Source: Campylobacter estrildidarum (GTDB lineage: Bacteria; Campylobacterota; Campylobacteria; Campylobacterales; Campylobacteraceae). Taken from it: a DNA stretch of 64,000 nucleotides. The notes beneath the pieces are model-generated. The model did not search any database and was not told the DNA's origin. It worked only from the letters and a program-made list of their open reading frames with translations. Shown in pieces: positions 25,612 through 34,715 of this stretch; positions within the stretch are counted from its first letter, which is position 1; the number at the start of each line of letters is the position of its first letter. The position numbers were made by a program, and so were the translations under genes. The stretch spans positions 62,001 through 126,000 of the forward strand of contig NZ_NXLZ01000004.1 in the NCBI RefSeq assembly GCF_005406205.1, in the 5' to 3' direction.

Positions 25612-26781
25612 ATGAGATTATTAAAAGTTAATAGGCTTCAAAAAGACTATTTGGAAAAAATAGGCTTTTCTTGGCACACCGATGAAGATGGAAGCGATTA
25701 TATTAGTGATACATTGGTTTGTGTTAAAGAAAGCGAAGCAAATGCTTATTATGAAGCAGCTAACGAACTCTATGATATGTTTGTAGCAGCTGCACAAAAT
25801 GTAATTGATAATAATCGTTTTGATGAACTAGGTATTCCTTTTAATCTTATAGACGCTATTAAAATGAGCTGGGAAAATGATGTTCATTGGCATTTGTATG
25901 GGAGATTTGATTTTTCTGGGGGGCTTGATGGAAAACCAATAAAGCTTTTAGAATTTAACGCTGATACTCCGACATCGCTTTTTGAAAGCGCAATTTTACA
26001 ATGGGCAATTTTAAAGCAAAATAATATGGATGAGAGTCATCAATTTAATAATATCTATGAAGCTTTGATGGAAAATTTTAAAAGATTGGTCACTCTCAAT
26101 GATGATATTAGCTTATTTGAAAATTATTATCAGGGATGGAAAATTCTATTTTCAAGTATAGCAGGAAGTAAAGAAGAAGAAATCACGACAAAATTGTTAG
26201 CTCATATTGCTAATGAAGCTGGGTTTGAAACTAATTTTTCTTATGTAGATGAGGTAGAATTTAGCGAAGAGGGTATTTTTAAAGACGGAAACAATTATGA
26301 GTATTGGTTTAAATTGATTCCTTGGGAAGATATAGCTGTAGAAGAAGGAGATCTTGCTATGCTTTTAACGCAAATTATGCGTAATCAAAAAGCGATTATT
26401 TTAAATCCTGCTTATACTTTATTATTTCAATCAAAAGGTATTATGAAAATTTTATGGGAGCTTTATCCAAATCACCCTTTGCTTTTAGAAACAAAAGATC
26501 AGCCTTTGACCGGGAAAAATTTTGTTAAAAAGCCAGTTTTTGGTAGAGAAGGTGCAAATATAAGTGTCATTAAAAACGAAGAAATTTTAAAAGAAAATGA
26601 AGGGCCTTATGAGAATAATAAATTCATTTATCAAGAATATACAGAATTGAATTCGTATGAAAATGAATATTATCAAGCTGGAGTGTTTTTTGCTTATGAA
26701 GGATGTGGTTTAGGGTTTAGAAAAGGTGGGTTAATACTCGATAATTCTTCAAAATTTGTTGGACACGTTATCAAGGAGTGA
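25612..26781 (+). CDS. glutathionylspermidine synthase-like ATP-grasp protein (YgiC/YjfC family)
   Basis: 389 residues aligning by pattern with the C-terminal synthetase half of glutathionylspermidine synthase. Seen are WHLYGRFDFSGG and LLEFNADTPTSLFESA (substrate/metal site), IAGSKEEEIT, an acidic nucleotide region, and the ATP-grasp loop KKPVFGREGANISVI. The family joins a carboxylate to an amine using ATP, but YgiC/YjfC proteins lack a proven substrate, and the amidase half is missing. It follows the lipoprotein gene directly and precedes a dehydrogenase by 3 nt, so the three form an operon. A G6 run (25918-25923) lies within its FSGGLDG codons. Confidence 0.85.
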   Translation: MRLLKVNRLQKDYLEKIGFSWHTDEDGSDYISDTLVCVKESEANAYYEAANELYDMFVAAAQNVIDNNRFDELGIPFNLIDAIKMSWENDVHWHLYGRFDFSGGLDGKPIKLLEFNADTPTSLFESAILQWAILKQNNMDESHQFNNIYEALMENFKRLVTLNDDISLFENYYQGWKILFSSIAGSKEEEITTKLLAHIANEAGFETNFSYVDEVEFSEEGIFKDGNNYEYWFKLIPWEDIAVEEGDLAMLLTQIMRNQKAIILNPAYTLLFQSKGIMKILWELYPNHPLLLETKDQPLTGKNFVKKPVFGREGANISVIKNEEILKENEGPYENNKFIYQEYTELNSYENEYYQAGVFFAYEGCGLGFRKGGLILDNSSKFVGHVIKE

Positions 26782-26784
26782 AAA

Positions 26785-27723
26785 ATGAAATTAGTATGTT
26801 TAGACGCAGCAACTTTAGGAAAATATGATTTTAGTGTTTTTGAAAAATTCGGCGAAATAAAACTTTATGATACAACACAAAATAAAGATCAAATTATTGA
26901 TCGTTTAAAAGATGCTGATGTTGCAATGACTAATAAGGTGATTATTGATAAAGAGGTTATTAAGGCATGTTCTAAACTTAAACTCATACTAGAAACAGCG
27001 ACAGGATTAAATAATATCGATGTTGATTATGCTAAAGAAAAAAATATCATAGTGAAAAACGTTGCAGGATACTCAACGATGAGTGTGGTACAGCATACTT
27101 TTGCTTTGATTTTTGCTTTTTTAAATCATATTCCTTATTATGATCAATGGGTTAAAGATGGAAAATGGTGTAAAAGTCCTATTTTTACAGATTTTAGTCG
27201 AATTTTAACCAGTATCGAAGGTAAAAAACACGGTATTATAGGACTTGGATCTATAGGAAAAGAAGTAGCTAAAATTTCTAAGGCTTTTGGAGCTAAAATT
27301 TATTATCACTCTACAAGTGGGGCAAATAAAAATTCTGAATTTGATCATTTGGAATTAGATGAACTTTTAAAAACTTGCGATATTGTAAGTATTCATGCAC
27401 CATTAAATGATAAAACTATGAATTTATTACACTTAGAAAAATTAGAATTATTGAAAAATGATGCAGTTTTAATCAATGTTGGCAGGGGTGGTATTATCAA
27501 TGAATTAGATTTAGCCAAGATTATGGATGAAAAAAATATCAAAGTCGGACTTGATGTGTTAGAAAAAGAGCCTATGTTAGAAAATCATCCGCTTTTAAAA
27601 ATTAAAAATAAAGATAATCTCATTATTACTCCTCACGTTGCTTGGGCTTCTCAACAAGCTATCGATACTTTAATGAGCAGGGTTTATGAAAATCTTGAAG
27701 AATGGATAAAAAATGGCAAGTGA
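26785..27723 (+). CDS. D-2-hydroxyacid dehydrogenase
   Basis: 312 residues with the Rossmann loop [15 protein letters not shown] (about 151-165) and the catalytic Arg in [10 protein letters not shown]. The active-site His is in TPHVAWAS and the Glu in DVLEKEPM. The nucleotide-ribose position after the second strand is YYHSTSGAN, without the Asp typical of NAD-specific members, which hints at NADP(H) or a hydroxypyruvate/glyoxylate reductase-like role. The substrate cannot be decided from sequence. It follows the ATP-grasp gene closely and overlaps yajQ by 11 bp. Confidence 0.88.
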   Translation: MKLVCLDAATLGKYDFSVFEKFGEIKLYDTTQNKDQIIDRLKDADVAMTNKVIIDKEVIKACSKLKLILETATGLNNIDVDYAKEKNIIVKNVAGYSTMSVVQHTFALIFAFLNHIPYYDQWVKDGKWCKSPIFTDFSRILTSIEGKKHGIIGLGSIGKEVAKISKAFGAKIYYHSTSGANKNSEFDHLELDELLKTCDIVSIHAPLNDKTMNLLHLEKLELLKNDAVLINVGRGGIINELDLAKIMDEKNIKVGLDVLEKEPMLENHPLLKIKNKDNLIITPHVAWASQQAIDTLMSRVYENLEEWIKNGK

Positions 27724-28204
27724 ACATAGTTTTGATATTTCTGCAGCAATTGATAAACAAGAACTTAAAAATGCTTTTGAGCAAGCGAAAAAAGAATTAG
27801 ACTCAAGGTATGATTTAAAGGGCATTAAAACTGAAATTCAATTTAATGAAAAAGATAATATCTTCAAGCTCAGCTCTTCTAGTGAATCAAAGCTTGATGT
27901 TTTAAAAGATATCGTCATTTCTAAACTCATTAAAAGAGGTATTAATTCTAGTGCTATTAAAGAACTTTCTCGTGAAAACGGAGCTATGTTTCACTTAAAT
28001 TTAAAAGCGAACGATAGTATAGATAGTGAAAATGCTAAAAAAATTAATAAAGCTATAAAAGAGAGTAAGTTAAAGGTCAATTCTTCAATTAGAGGAGATG
28101 AAATTCGTGTCGTAGCTAAACAAATTGATGATTTACAAGCTGTGATGAAAATTGTTCGTGAACTTGATTTGGAATTAAATATTAGCTTTAAAAATCTAAA
28201 ATAA
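27713..28204 (+). CDS. yajQ: YajQ family nucleotide-binding protein
   Basis: 163 residues, the standard YajQ/UPF0234 length. It begins [20 protein letters not shown] and carries [27 protein letters not shown] and [19 protein letters not shown]. The fold is two RRM-like halves. Homologues bind nucleotides, and one in Xanthomonas binds cyclic di-GMP; a role here is not known. The ATG lies inside the last codons of the dehydrogenase gene. Confidence 0.93.
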   Translation: MASEHSFDISAAIDKQELKNAFEQAKKELDSRYDLKGIKTEIQFNEKDNIFKLSSSSESKLDVLKDIVISKLIKRGINSSAIKELSRENGAMFHLNLKANDSIDSENAKKINKAIKESKLKVNSSIRGDEIRVVAKQIDDLQAVMKIVRELDLELNISFKNLK

Positions 28205-28216
28205 GGATTGTAAAAT

Positions 28217-28693
28217 TTGAAAAAAATATTTGTTTTCTTTTTGGTATTATTTTTTTTCAACGCTTGTACTGTAAAAAATCAGAATTATCATAGTCAAAGT
28301 GTTTCTATAATCATCAATTCTCCTTTTCTTAAAATGAGAGATTTTGGTTTTTTGAAAAGGCAAAATCAAATTTTGATTTTAGAAGTCTATAGAATGGGTC
28401 AAGCTTTTTTTAATTTAAAAATTAAAGACAAAATTTGCTTAAATATTGCGTGTTATGATAAACAGATTTTCAATAAAAAATTTTTTAAAAATGAATATTA
28501 TGATGATATTTTAAGTGATATTTTAAATGCAAAACCTTTATGGCAAGGTAAAAATTTACAAAAAACAACTTGTGGATTTAAACAGAATTTAAAAACGGAA
28601 AATTTTGAAATTTTTTATGAAGTTTGTCAAAATAAAGTAAGTTTTTTAGATAAGATTTCACATATAAAAATTGTTTTAGCTTATCAAGGATAA
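28217..28693 (+). CDS. putative lipoprotein of unknown function
   Basis: 158 residues starting at a TTG with AAGGA nine bases upstream; the alternative frames give no ATG that would keep the signal peptide. Lipoprotein signal KKIFVFFLVLFFFNACTV (Cys17), then a basic, beta-rich domain with four further cysteines (CLNIACYD, TTCGFK, YEVCQN). It is followed within 4 nt by another TTG-started exported protein and then an AAA ATPase; the trio looks like one operon. It matches the place of C. jejuni Cj0375 (from memory). Function not recognised. Confidence 0.75.
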   Translation: MKKIFVFFLVLFFFNACTVKNQNYHSQSVSIIINSPFLKMRDFGFLKRQNQILILEVYRMGQAFFNLKIKDKICLNIACYDKQIFNKKFFKNEYYDDILSDILNAKPLWQGKNLQKTTCGFKQNLKTENFEIFYEVCQNKVSFLDKISHIKIVLAYQG

Positions 28694-28697
28694 AATT

Positions 28698-29519
28698 TTG
28701 AAATTTTTTTTATTTTTATTTTTTACGATCAGTTTGCTTTTCTCCAAAAACTATAAAGGAGAAGTTTATTTTTATGATTTGCAAGATAAGCAAATTTTTG
28801 CTGTCATTTATAAAGACCCTCCTTTTATATCTGTATTTGATAAAGATATTAATCAAACAAGTCCAAGTTTTATAGTTTTAAGTGATCATAACAAAATTAA
28901 AGAAATTTCTATTTTTAAAAATTCAAAAATTTGGAAAGATCATAATGATATTTACACAATAAACAACTCAAAAGAATTGATGTTGGGTAAAAAGAAATTT
29001 AAAGCTCAGGTTTTAGGTTCTGCAACTTTATGTTTGATTGAGAATCAAAATAATATTAAAATTAAAAGTAGCTTAGATTTTTTAAATAATAACCAATTTA
29101 AAAGTTTTCATAACCTTAGTCAACATTATTTTGATTTTGAGCAAATTTTTCAAAAACCTGTATTTTATAAAGATGGAAAGCTAAGCATTCAAGAACAATA
29201 TTATTTTTATGAAGATGAAATGGAACGTCCGATTTTAGAACTTAATAATTTTGTTTATGATACAAAAAGGGATATTTTTGTAAATTTAGATGATTTATAC
29301 GATGTAAAAAATAGAAAATTTTTGGATCTTTTGCATCAAAAACTTAAAAATTTTTGTAATGAATGTTTTGAAGATGTTGAACAAATTGGTTTTAACAATA
29401 ATTTTTTATTGACTCCTTATGGATTTAAAATTTGCTATTTGCCTTTCGAGAATCATTTTTTAGATGAAAATATTTGTATAGATTTTTTTAAAAATGAAAT
29501 AGGGGAATTTAAAAAGTAA
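28698..29519 (+). CDS. exported protein of unknown function
   Basis: 273 residues with a clear signal peptide (about 1-18, KFFLFLFFTISLLFS). It starts at a TTG with AAGGA seven bases upstream. The mature part is rich in aromatic and acidic residues (GEVYFYDLQDKQIFAVIYKD ... EEQYYFYEDEMERPILELNN-like region). It has a Cys pair near the C-terminus (FCNECFEDVEQIGF) and a distinctive PYGFKICYLPFENHF. Its stop overlaps the ATPase start (TAATG). Probably periplasmic. No family recognised. Confidence 0.75.
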   Translation: MKFFLFLFFTISLLFSKNYKGEVYFYDLQDKQIFAVIYKDPPFISVFDKDINQTSPSFIVLSDHNKIKEISIFKNSKIWKDHNDIYTINNSKELMLGKKKFKAQVLGSATLCLIENQNNIKIKSSLDFLNNNQFKSFHNLSQHYFDFEQIFQKPVFYKDGKLSIQEQYYFYEDEMERPILELNNFVYDTKRDIFVNLDDLYDVKNRKFLDLLHQKLKNFCNECFEDVEQIGFNNNFLLTPYGFKICYLPFENHFLDENICIDFFKNEIGEFKK

Positions 29520-31231
29520 TGTTTAAATTAAAAGAATTTTTAAATTTAGAAATTATAGAAAAAACTCAAATTTACAAAGAGCTTAAGTGCTCTAAAAATG
29601 AAGCTTTAATTTTAAGAGAGCTTTGTAAAAATTATGTTATTTCTGTTAATTCGGTTAATACTTTTACTTTATTATCTAATATTTTCGGTGTAAAGAAGTA
29701 TGCATATTTAGATGTTTTAAATGATTTAAAGAAATTGATAGAGAGGGGTTTTGTAAATCAAAATTCTAGTTTTTTTAAGAGCATAGAAGGTAATAAAAAT
29801 CAAGGCTTAACATTAAATTTATTACAATGTGATTTGAGTTTAAGTGAATATTTTTTAGAATTTTTAGAATCTAAACCTAATTTAGATTTTAGCAAAAAAG
29901 AAGCTTATAATGATTATTTAGAGTATCTTAAAGATGAATTTACACGTATTGAGCTTTATGAGAGACTAAGTTTTATTAGAAAAAGTGCTTATAATAGCGA
30001 ACTAAAAGAGCAGATTAAACTTTGCGAAAATTATATTAAGGAACGTTTGAGAAAAAGTAAATTTTACAATGTTCTATCAGATATTTTTAAAGAATTTGAT
30101 CTTGACCATAAAGAGCAAATTATTTTTTTAACTCTTTTAAGAGAGGAGTATCTTTTAAGTAATGAAAATTCTACTTTTAGAGAAATGAATTTTTTATTAT
30201 CTCTTATCAGTGAAGATGAGCTTGATAAACATAAGAATAAAAGATTATTACAAGAAAATTCTCCGCTCTTAAATTTAATAGAGTATGATGAATATTTAAA
30301 TTCTTTTGGAGATATTTCGAAAAGTTTTTTTATTACAGATGAAATTTTACAAAGAGTGATTAATTTTGAACCAAAACAAGGCAAAAAGGTAAAAATAGAA
30401 AATGTATTAAAAGAACAAGATATTTTTGAGCTTATAGAACCAAGAGTTAATATTAACGATATTATTATGCCACAAAATACAAAAGAGCTTTTGGAAAGTA
30501 TTTTAAAGCAACAGGATAAAAAAGTGCTTGAAAGACTAAATTTGTGGGGTATAAAGAGTAGTAAAAATATAGAAGCAAAAATTATTTTTTATGGGCCTGC
30601 TGGTACAGGAAAAACTATGTCAGCCTTAGCTATGGCAAAGTCAATGAAAAAATCGGTTCTTAGCTTTGATTGCTCTAAAATCCTTAGCAAATGGGTGGGA
30701 GAGAGTGAGCAAAATGTTAGAAAAATTTTTGATACTTATAAAAATATAGTACAAACTTGTAAACAAAGTCCTATTTTATTGCTCAATGAAGCAGATCAAT
30801 TTTTAAGTACAAGAGTTGAAGGTAGCGCAGGAAGTGATAAGATGCACAATCAAATGCAGAATATCTTTTTAGAGCAGATTGAGCGTTTTAGTGGAGTAAT
30901 TATTGCAACTACAAATTTTTTAGAAAGCTTAGATACAGCATTTTCAAGAAGATTTGATTATAAAATTGAATTTAAAAAGCCAGATTTTAAGGACAGGTTA
31001 AAAATGTGGGAAAAATTTTTACCTAAAAAAGCCGAATTTGATAAAAAATTTGATATTAATGTTTTAGCTAATTATGAATTAAGCGGAGCTCAAATTTTGA
31101 TGGTTATAAAGAATACAGCATTAAAGGTTGCAATTTCTAAAGAAGGAATTTTTCATATGCAAGATTTTCTAGAAAGCATACAAAAAGAACTTAATTCCAG
31201 TTTTGATAAAAGTAAAATCGTAGGTTTTTAA
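29519..31231 (+). CDS. AAA ATPase with a large helical N-terminal region
   Basis: 570 residues. Residues 1-300 are helical and charged with no known domain. The AAA module follows: Walker A YGPAGTGKT (about 358-366), a pore-loop-like KWVGESEQNVRK, Walker B LLLNEADQF (about 418-426) in which the usual Asp is Asn while the catalytic Glu remains, and an Arg finger in FSRRFDYKIEFKKPD. The core resembles FtsH/CDC48-type AAA domains that unfold proteins. It is translationally coupled to the exported protein upstream, and its last 41 bp overlap the convergent msrQ. Role unknown; the Walker B change leaves ATP hydrolysis uncertain. Confidence 0.85.
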   Translation: MFKLKEFLNLEIIEKTQIYKELKCSKNEALILRELCKNYVISVNSVNTFTLLSNIFGVKKYAYLDVLNDLKKLIERGFVNQNSSFFKSIEGNKNQGLTLNLLQCDLSLSEYFLEFLESKPNLDFSKKEAYNDYLEYLKDEFTRIELYERLSFIRKSAYNSELKEQIKLCENYIKERLRKSKFYNVLSDIFKEFDLDHKEQIIFLTLLREEYLLSNENSTFREMNFLLSLISEDELDKHKNKRLLQENSPLLNLIEYDEYLNSFGDISKSFFITDEILQRVINFEPKQGKKVKIENVLKEQDIFELIEPRVNINDIIMPQNTKELLESILKQQDKKVLERLNLWGIKSSKNIEAKIIFYGPAGTGKTMSALAMAKSMKKSVLSFDCSKILSKWVGESEQNVRKIFDTYKNIVQTCKQSPILLLNEADQFLSTRVEGSAGSDKMHNQMQNIFLEQIERFSGVIIATTNFLESLDTAFSRRFDYKIEFKKPDFKDRLKMWEKFLPKKAEFDKKFDINVLANYELSGAQILMVIKNTALKVAISKEGIFHMQDFLESIQKELNSSFDKSKIVGF

Positions 31232-31748
31232 TATAGCGTAAAATAAAATAAATGATTGCAATTATTAAAGCAGTCCATTCCCAAAACATAGGAATTTTAG
31301 GACTTAAAAAATAATGATAACTTGCAATGATTAAGCATAAGTATCCTAATTTTCTTATCTTGCATAATTTTTTAAAGAATTTAAAAGAGCTTAAAAACAT
31401 CAAACAAAGAACAACGAAAGCTATAAATCCAGTTGTTTCCAAAATATGATATAAAATATCATTTAAAAGTCTTGGAATTTGAGCATTTCTGTCAAAAATA
31501 AAATAGTTTAAAAAATGAATAATACTCCAAAAAATTGCGAAAAATCCTAAAATTTTAGGATAATCTTTTGTTTGTTTGAATTTAAACAAGGAAAAAAACA
31601 AGCTTAAATTAAGAAATATTAAAGCAAAAATTCCTGTATAAAAATAAATTTCTTTTACAAAATCAAAGGCTTTTATAATCCTATGAAAAGAATAAATCAA
31701 ACTTGCTAGGAAAAATATGAAAGCAAGGAGATTGAAATATTTACGCAT
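31191..31748 (-). CDS. msrQ: MsrQ, heme-binding membrane subunit of the MsrPQ reductase
   Basis: 185 residues with six predicted membrane helices of the ferric-reductase-like (YedZ) type. Candidate heme histidines are in IYSFHRI, WSIIHFLNYFIF and DILYHILETTG. It supplies electrons from the quinone pool to MsrP for repair of oxidised methionines in the periplasm. The ATG overlaps the msrP stop by one base. The 3' end runs 41 bp into the AAA ATPase gene on the other strand. Confidence 0.9.
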   Translation of the reverse strand: MRKYFNLLAFIFFLASLIYSFHRIIKAFDFVKEIYFYTGIFALIFLNLSLFFSLFKFKQTKDYPKILGFFAIFWSIIHFLNYFIFDRNAQIPRLLNDILYHILETTGFIAFVVLCLMFLSSFKFFKKLCKIRKLGYLCLIIASYHYFLSPKIPMFWEWTALIIAIIYFILRYIKNLRFYFYQNWN

Positions 31749-32641
31749 TAAAAATTAATCCTTAAGTCCATACCTTCATAGAGTTTAGCAACTTCTTTTT
31801 CATAGCCATTGAACATTAAAGTAGGCTTTGTGAAAAAATCTCCCAAAGCTCTTTCGTTGGCTTGAGACCATCTTGGGTGAGATACATTTGGATTGACATT
31901 AGCATAAAAACCATATTCGCTTGGAGCATAATTTTGCCAAGTTGTACGAGGTTGATCTTTTACAAATTCAATTTTTACAATTGATTTGATACTTTTAAAG
32001 CCATATTTCCAAGGAACAACTAAACGTATAGGAGCTCCATTTTGCGGCTTTAAAGGTTTTTTATACATTCCTACAGCAAGTAAGGTTAGTGGATGCATCG
32101 CTTCATCTATTCTAAGTCCTTCAACATAAGGATAATCTATAGTTGGAAAGAGTGCAGCTTGATCAGGAAATTGATTTTTGTCTAAAAGTGTGGTAAATTT
32201 AACAAATTTTGCTTTATTTGTAGGTTTTACCATTTCTATTAGATGACGTAGTTCAAAACCTACCCAAGGAACAACCATAGACCAAGTTTCAACACAACGA
32301 AATCGATAGATTCTTTCTTCTAAAGGAAATTTTAATATATCTTCCATATTTAGAGTTATGGGCTTTTCAATTTCTCCACTTATCTCAACTTTCCAATTTT
32401 GAGTATTAAAATTTTGAGCCAAAGATACAGCTTTTCGTTTATCGGTGGAAAATTCATAAAAATTGACATAATTTGTTGCTAGTTCTTCGTCACTTATTTT
32501 TAAATTGTCAAGATTTTTATCTTTGATAAAATTTAAAGCAGAAAGTTTAGAACCAATTAAAGTTGAACTGACGAATGCTCCAATGCCTAATTTTAAAAAT
32601 TTTCTTCTTTTTTGATATAAATATTCAGGTGTAATATTCAT
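31748..32641 (-). CDS. msrP: MsrP, molybdopterin periplasmic methionine sulfoxide reductase subunit
   Basis: 297 residues with a Tat signal (KRRKFLKLGIGAF, twin Arg 12-13) and the YedY sulfite-oxidase fold. The molybdenum-ligating cysteine is Cys116 in RFRCVETWSMVVPWVG. Conserved cofactor contacts are visible in GAPIRLVVPWKYGFKSIK and NPNVSHPRWSQ. Folded in the cytoplasm with its cofactor and exported by Tat. The gene pair msrPQ is kept as in C. jejuni (Cj0379c-Cj0378c, from memory). Confidence 0.95.
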   Translation of the reverse strand: MNITPEYLYQKRRKFLKLGIGAFVSSTLIGSKLSALNFIKDKNLDNLKISDEELATNYVNFYEFSTDKRKAVSLAQNFNTQNWKVEISGEIEKPITLNMEDILKFPLEERIYRFRCVETWSMVVPWVGFELRHLIEMVKPTNKAKFVKFTTLLDKNQFPDQAALFPTIDYPYVEGLRIDEAMHPLTLLAVGMYKKPLKPQNGAPIRLVVPWKYGFKSIKSIVKIEFVKDQPRTTWQNYAPSEYGFYANVNPNVSHPRWSQANERALGDFFTKPTLMFNGYEKEVAKLYEGMDLRINF

Positions 32642-32703
32642 AATTTTTCCTTATTAAAAATTTTTACTATTAAAGCATGATAAGACTAATATAGGATTAA
32701 CTT

Positions 32704-33480
32704 TTAAATTATTTTTTCAAGTTCTAAATTATAAAGTATTTCTCTACAAAGCTCCTTATAATTATTGATTAATTTTATTTTAGAGATTTCTTGTATCAGA
32801 GTTTTAAATTCTAATTCTTTAAGTTGTAAAAGATCTTGTTTTAAGTTTTTATCTTTTGGGTATAATACAGAATATTCTTTTAAAATAATTTCATAAATAT
32901 TAAAAGTTCCATCGATTAAGTAGTTAATAGCTTTATCAAGATGCCGATTATAATCTTTTAAATTAAGAGGATTAAGTATTATAATACATAAATGAACCAT
33001 AGCCAAGTGGAAATGGTTAAGACATCTTTCAGGAAGTGTTAAAATATCACTTTCTTGAAAATGTTTTAAATTTTGAAAATTTTCAATTAAAAAATGATAT
33101 CCAAAACTTTCATCAATACTTGAAATGAGAATTTGAATTTTTTGTTTCCCGTTTAGTTTTTGTCTAAAAGCAACAAAATAAACTAATGCTTTGTAAAGCA
33201 TTTCAAAAAACTCAATGTGTTTGTTTTCTCTTAAACAAGAAACATGCAGATTTTTAGGCATTATGGAATATTTTTGCATATAGTTTTGAACCTTTAAGGC
33301 AATTTTGTTTCTTACTCCAAATAGATAATTTAAGTCTTTTTGTTTTAAAATTTGATGATAAAAAAATACAAAATCTTTTACAAGTATTCTATTGTTTTTT
33401 TCAAGTGAAATTGTAAAATCAACGCTTATAAATTGATTATAAAGATTAAAATAATCACATTCTAATTGCTGATAACTCAA
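32704..33480 (-). CDS. conserved protein of unknown function at the end of the kdsA-pyrF operon
   Basis: 258 residues, aromatic-rich and probably all-helical, without signal peptide. Visible stretches include [42 protein letters not shown] and HLAMVHLCIIILNPLNLKDYN. The start is a TTG at 33480 that overlaps the stop of the preceding small gene (TTGA), which makes it translationally coupled to it; no ATG in frame fits better. C. jejuni has a gene here (Cj0380c, from memory). No motif recognised. Confidence 0.75.
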   Translation of the reverse strand: MSYQQLECDYFNLYNQFISVDFTISLEKNNRILVKDFVFFYHQILKQKDLNYLFGVRNKIALKVQNYMQKYSIMPKNLHVSCLRENKHIEFFEMLYKALVYFVAFRQKLNGKQKIQILISSIDESFGYHFLIENFQNLKHFQESDILTLPERCLNHFHLAMVHLCIIILNPLNLKDYNRHLDKAINYLIDGTFNIYEIILKEYSVLYPKDKNLKQDLLQLKELEFKTLIQEISKIKLINNYKELCREILYNLELEKII

Positions 33481-33641
33481 TATTTAATCCCACACTTTAT
33501 ATAAAATTCTTTTAAAGCCTTTTCTTTATCGGGTTGCGTTTTAATCCATTCTTCAAAATTTTTACAAATATCCCATTCTTCTTTTTGATTATCTTCATAA
33601 GTTTGTTCCAAGTCTTTTTCGTCAATTTTGTTTTTATCCAT
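33477..33641 (-). CDS. small acidic/charged protein between pyrF and the unknown gene
   Basis: 54 residues, [20 protein letters not shown] ... [17 protein letters not shown], soluble, highly charged and helical. I chose the ATG at 33641 because GGAG lies eight bases before it; an upstream in-frame start at 33665 would run deeper into pyrF. It overlaps pyrF by 8 bp and the following TTG start by 4 bp, so both flanks show the spacing of a real operon gene. No family recognised; easily missed by annotation. Confidence 0.65.
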   Translation of the reverse strand: MDKNKIDEKDLEQTYEDNQKEEWDICKNFEEWIKTQPDKEKALKEFYIKCGIKY

Positions 33642-34320
33642 TGATATTCTCCAAAATTTTTTCACAAATCATTCTAGGATTTTTATCTTTGTAAATAGGA
33701 CGCCCTACAACTATAAAATCACTTTTATTTTTTTTAGCCATTATTAAATCAGCAACACGTTTTTGATCATCATTGCATTCTCCGAAAGGACGAATTCCTG
33801 GTGTTAGAGTTAAAAAATCTTGACGAGTATTTTCTTTGATATTTTTACTTTCAAAAACAGAACAAACCATACCATCAAGTCCGCTATGATTAGACATTTT
33901 AGCAAAATTAATCACAGCTTCGTTGATTTTTTGCTTATAAATATTAAAAAAATTTTCTTCATCAAAACTAGTAAGCGCAGAAACTGCTAATACCAAAGGA
34001 CGCTTAGAGAATTTATTTAGCCTATTCATTACTTCTTGCATAGCTATATTTCCAGCACTTGCGTGGATATTTATCATATCAACCCCAAGTTTAGCAATTT
34101 CTTCACAAGCATCTGCCATTGTATTTGGAATATCGTGAATTTTTAGATCTAAAAAAATCTTAAATTCGCTTATTGTTTTAAGATCTTCTATAAATCTAAA
34201 ACCATCTCTTAAGTATGCTCTTAAACCTACTTTTAGCCAGAGATCTAAATTTTTTAAATCTTTGGCTATATTAAGACATTCTTCTTTTGTAGCTAAATCC
34301 AATGCAACGCAAAGTTTCAT
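33634..34320 (-). CDS. pyrF: PyrF, orotidine-5'-phosphate decarboxylase
   Basis: 228 residues. The catalytic motif [13 protein letters not shown] (Asp-x-Lys-x-x-Asp, about residues 57-69) and the phosphate-binding end TPGIRPFG ... [15 protein letters not shown] are intact. It converts OMP to UMP, the last step of de novo pyrimidine synthesis. The ATG overlaps the nusB stop by four bases. Confidence 0.97.
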   Translation of the reverse strand: MKLCVALDLATKEECLNIAKDLKNLDLWLKVGLRAYLRDGFRFIEDLKTISEFKIFLDLKIHDIPNTMADACEEIAKLGVDMINIHASAGNIAMQEVMNRLNKFSKRPLVLAVSALTSFDEENFFNIYKQKINEAVINFAKMSNHSGLDGMVCSVFESKNIKENTRQDFLTLTPGIRPFGECNDDQKRVADLIMAKKNKSDFIVVGRPIYKDKNPRMICEKILENING

Positions 34321-34715
34321 TTTTTGACCTTAATTAGAGTATCTAAAACTCCATTGATAAATTTAGGGGAGTTGTCATTTGCTAATTCTTTTGCCAATTC
34401 TATAGCTTCATTAATCACTATAGCACTAGGTGTATCGGTAAAAAGCAACTCATAAGCTCCAAGTCTTAATATAGCTCTTTCTATACAACCCAATTTAGTA
34501 ATTTCATTTTCTTTTAAACAGGAGTTTAAATATTCATCTATATTTGAGATATTTTGAAAAATTCCTTCATATAAATTCAATGTAAATTTTTTTTGTTCAT
34601 TGCGAATTTTTTTTTCATTTAGATAATCATCAATAAAATTATCATTTTTTTCATTCATCTCTAAAGCATAGAGTAAAGAAATAACACTTTGCCTTACTTG
34701 ATGACGTGTCGCCAT
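34317..34715 (-). CDS. nusB: NusB, transcription antitermination factor
   Basis: 132 residues, all-helical: [20 protein letters not shown] at the N-terminus and the conserved [28 protein letters not shown]-type C-terminal helix pair (about residues 98-125). NusB with NusE binds boxA RNA for rRNA antitermination. It overlaps ribH by one base, the usual ribH-nusB arrangement. Confidence 0.95.
   Translation of the reverse strand: MATRHQVRQSVISLLYALEMNEKNDNFIDDYLNEKKIRNEQKKFTLNLYEGIFQNISNIDEYLNSCLKENEITKLGCIERAILRLGAYELLFTDTPSAIVINEAIELAKELANDNSPKFINGVLDTLIKVKK

Noticed and set aside
25422-25631. Alternative frame over the end of the UPF0323 lipoprotein gene
   Set aside because: It arises from the Ser/Lys-rich low-complexity tail; the lipoprotein frame has the signal and family features.
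25918-25923. G6 run inside the ATP-grasp gene as a phase-variation tract
   Set aside because: Six G encoding part of FSGGLDG is below the length usually unstable in Campylobacter, and the codons are conserved-looking.
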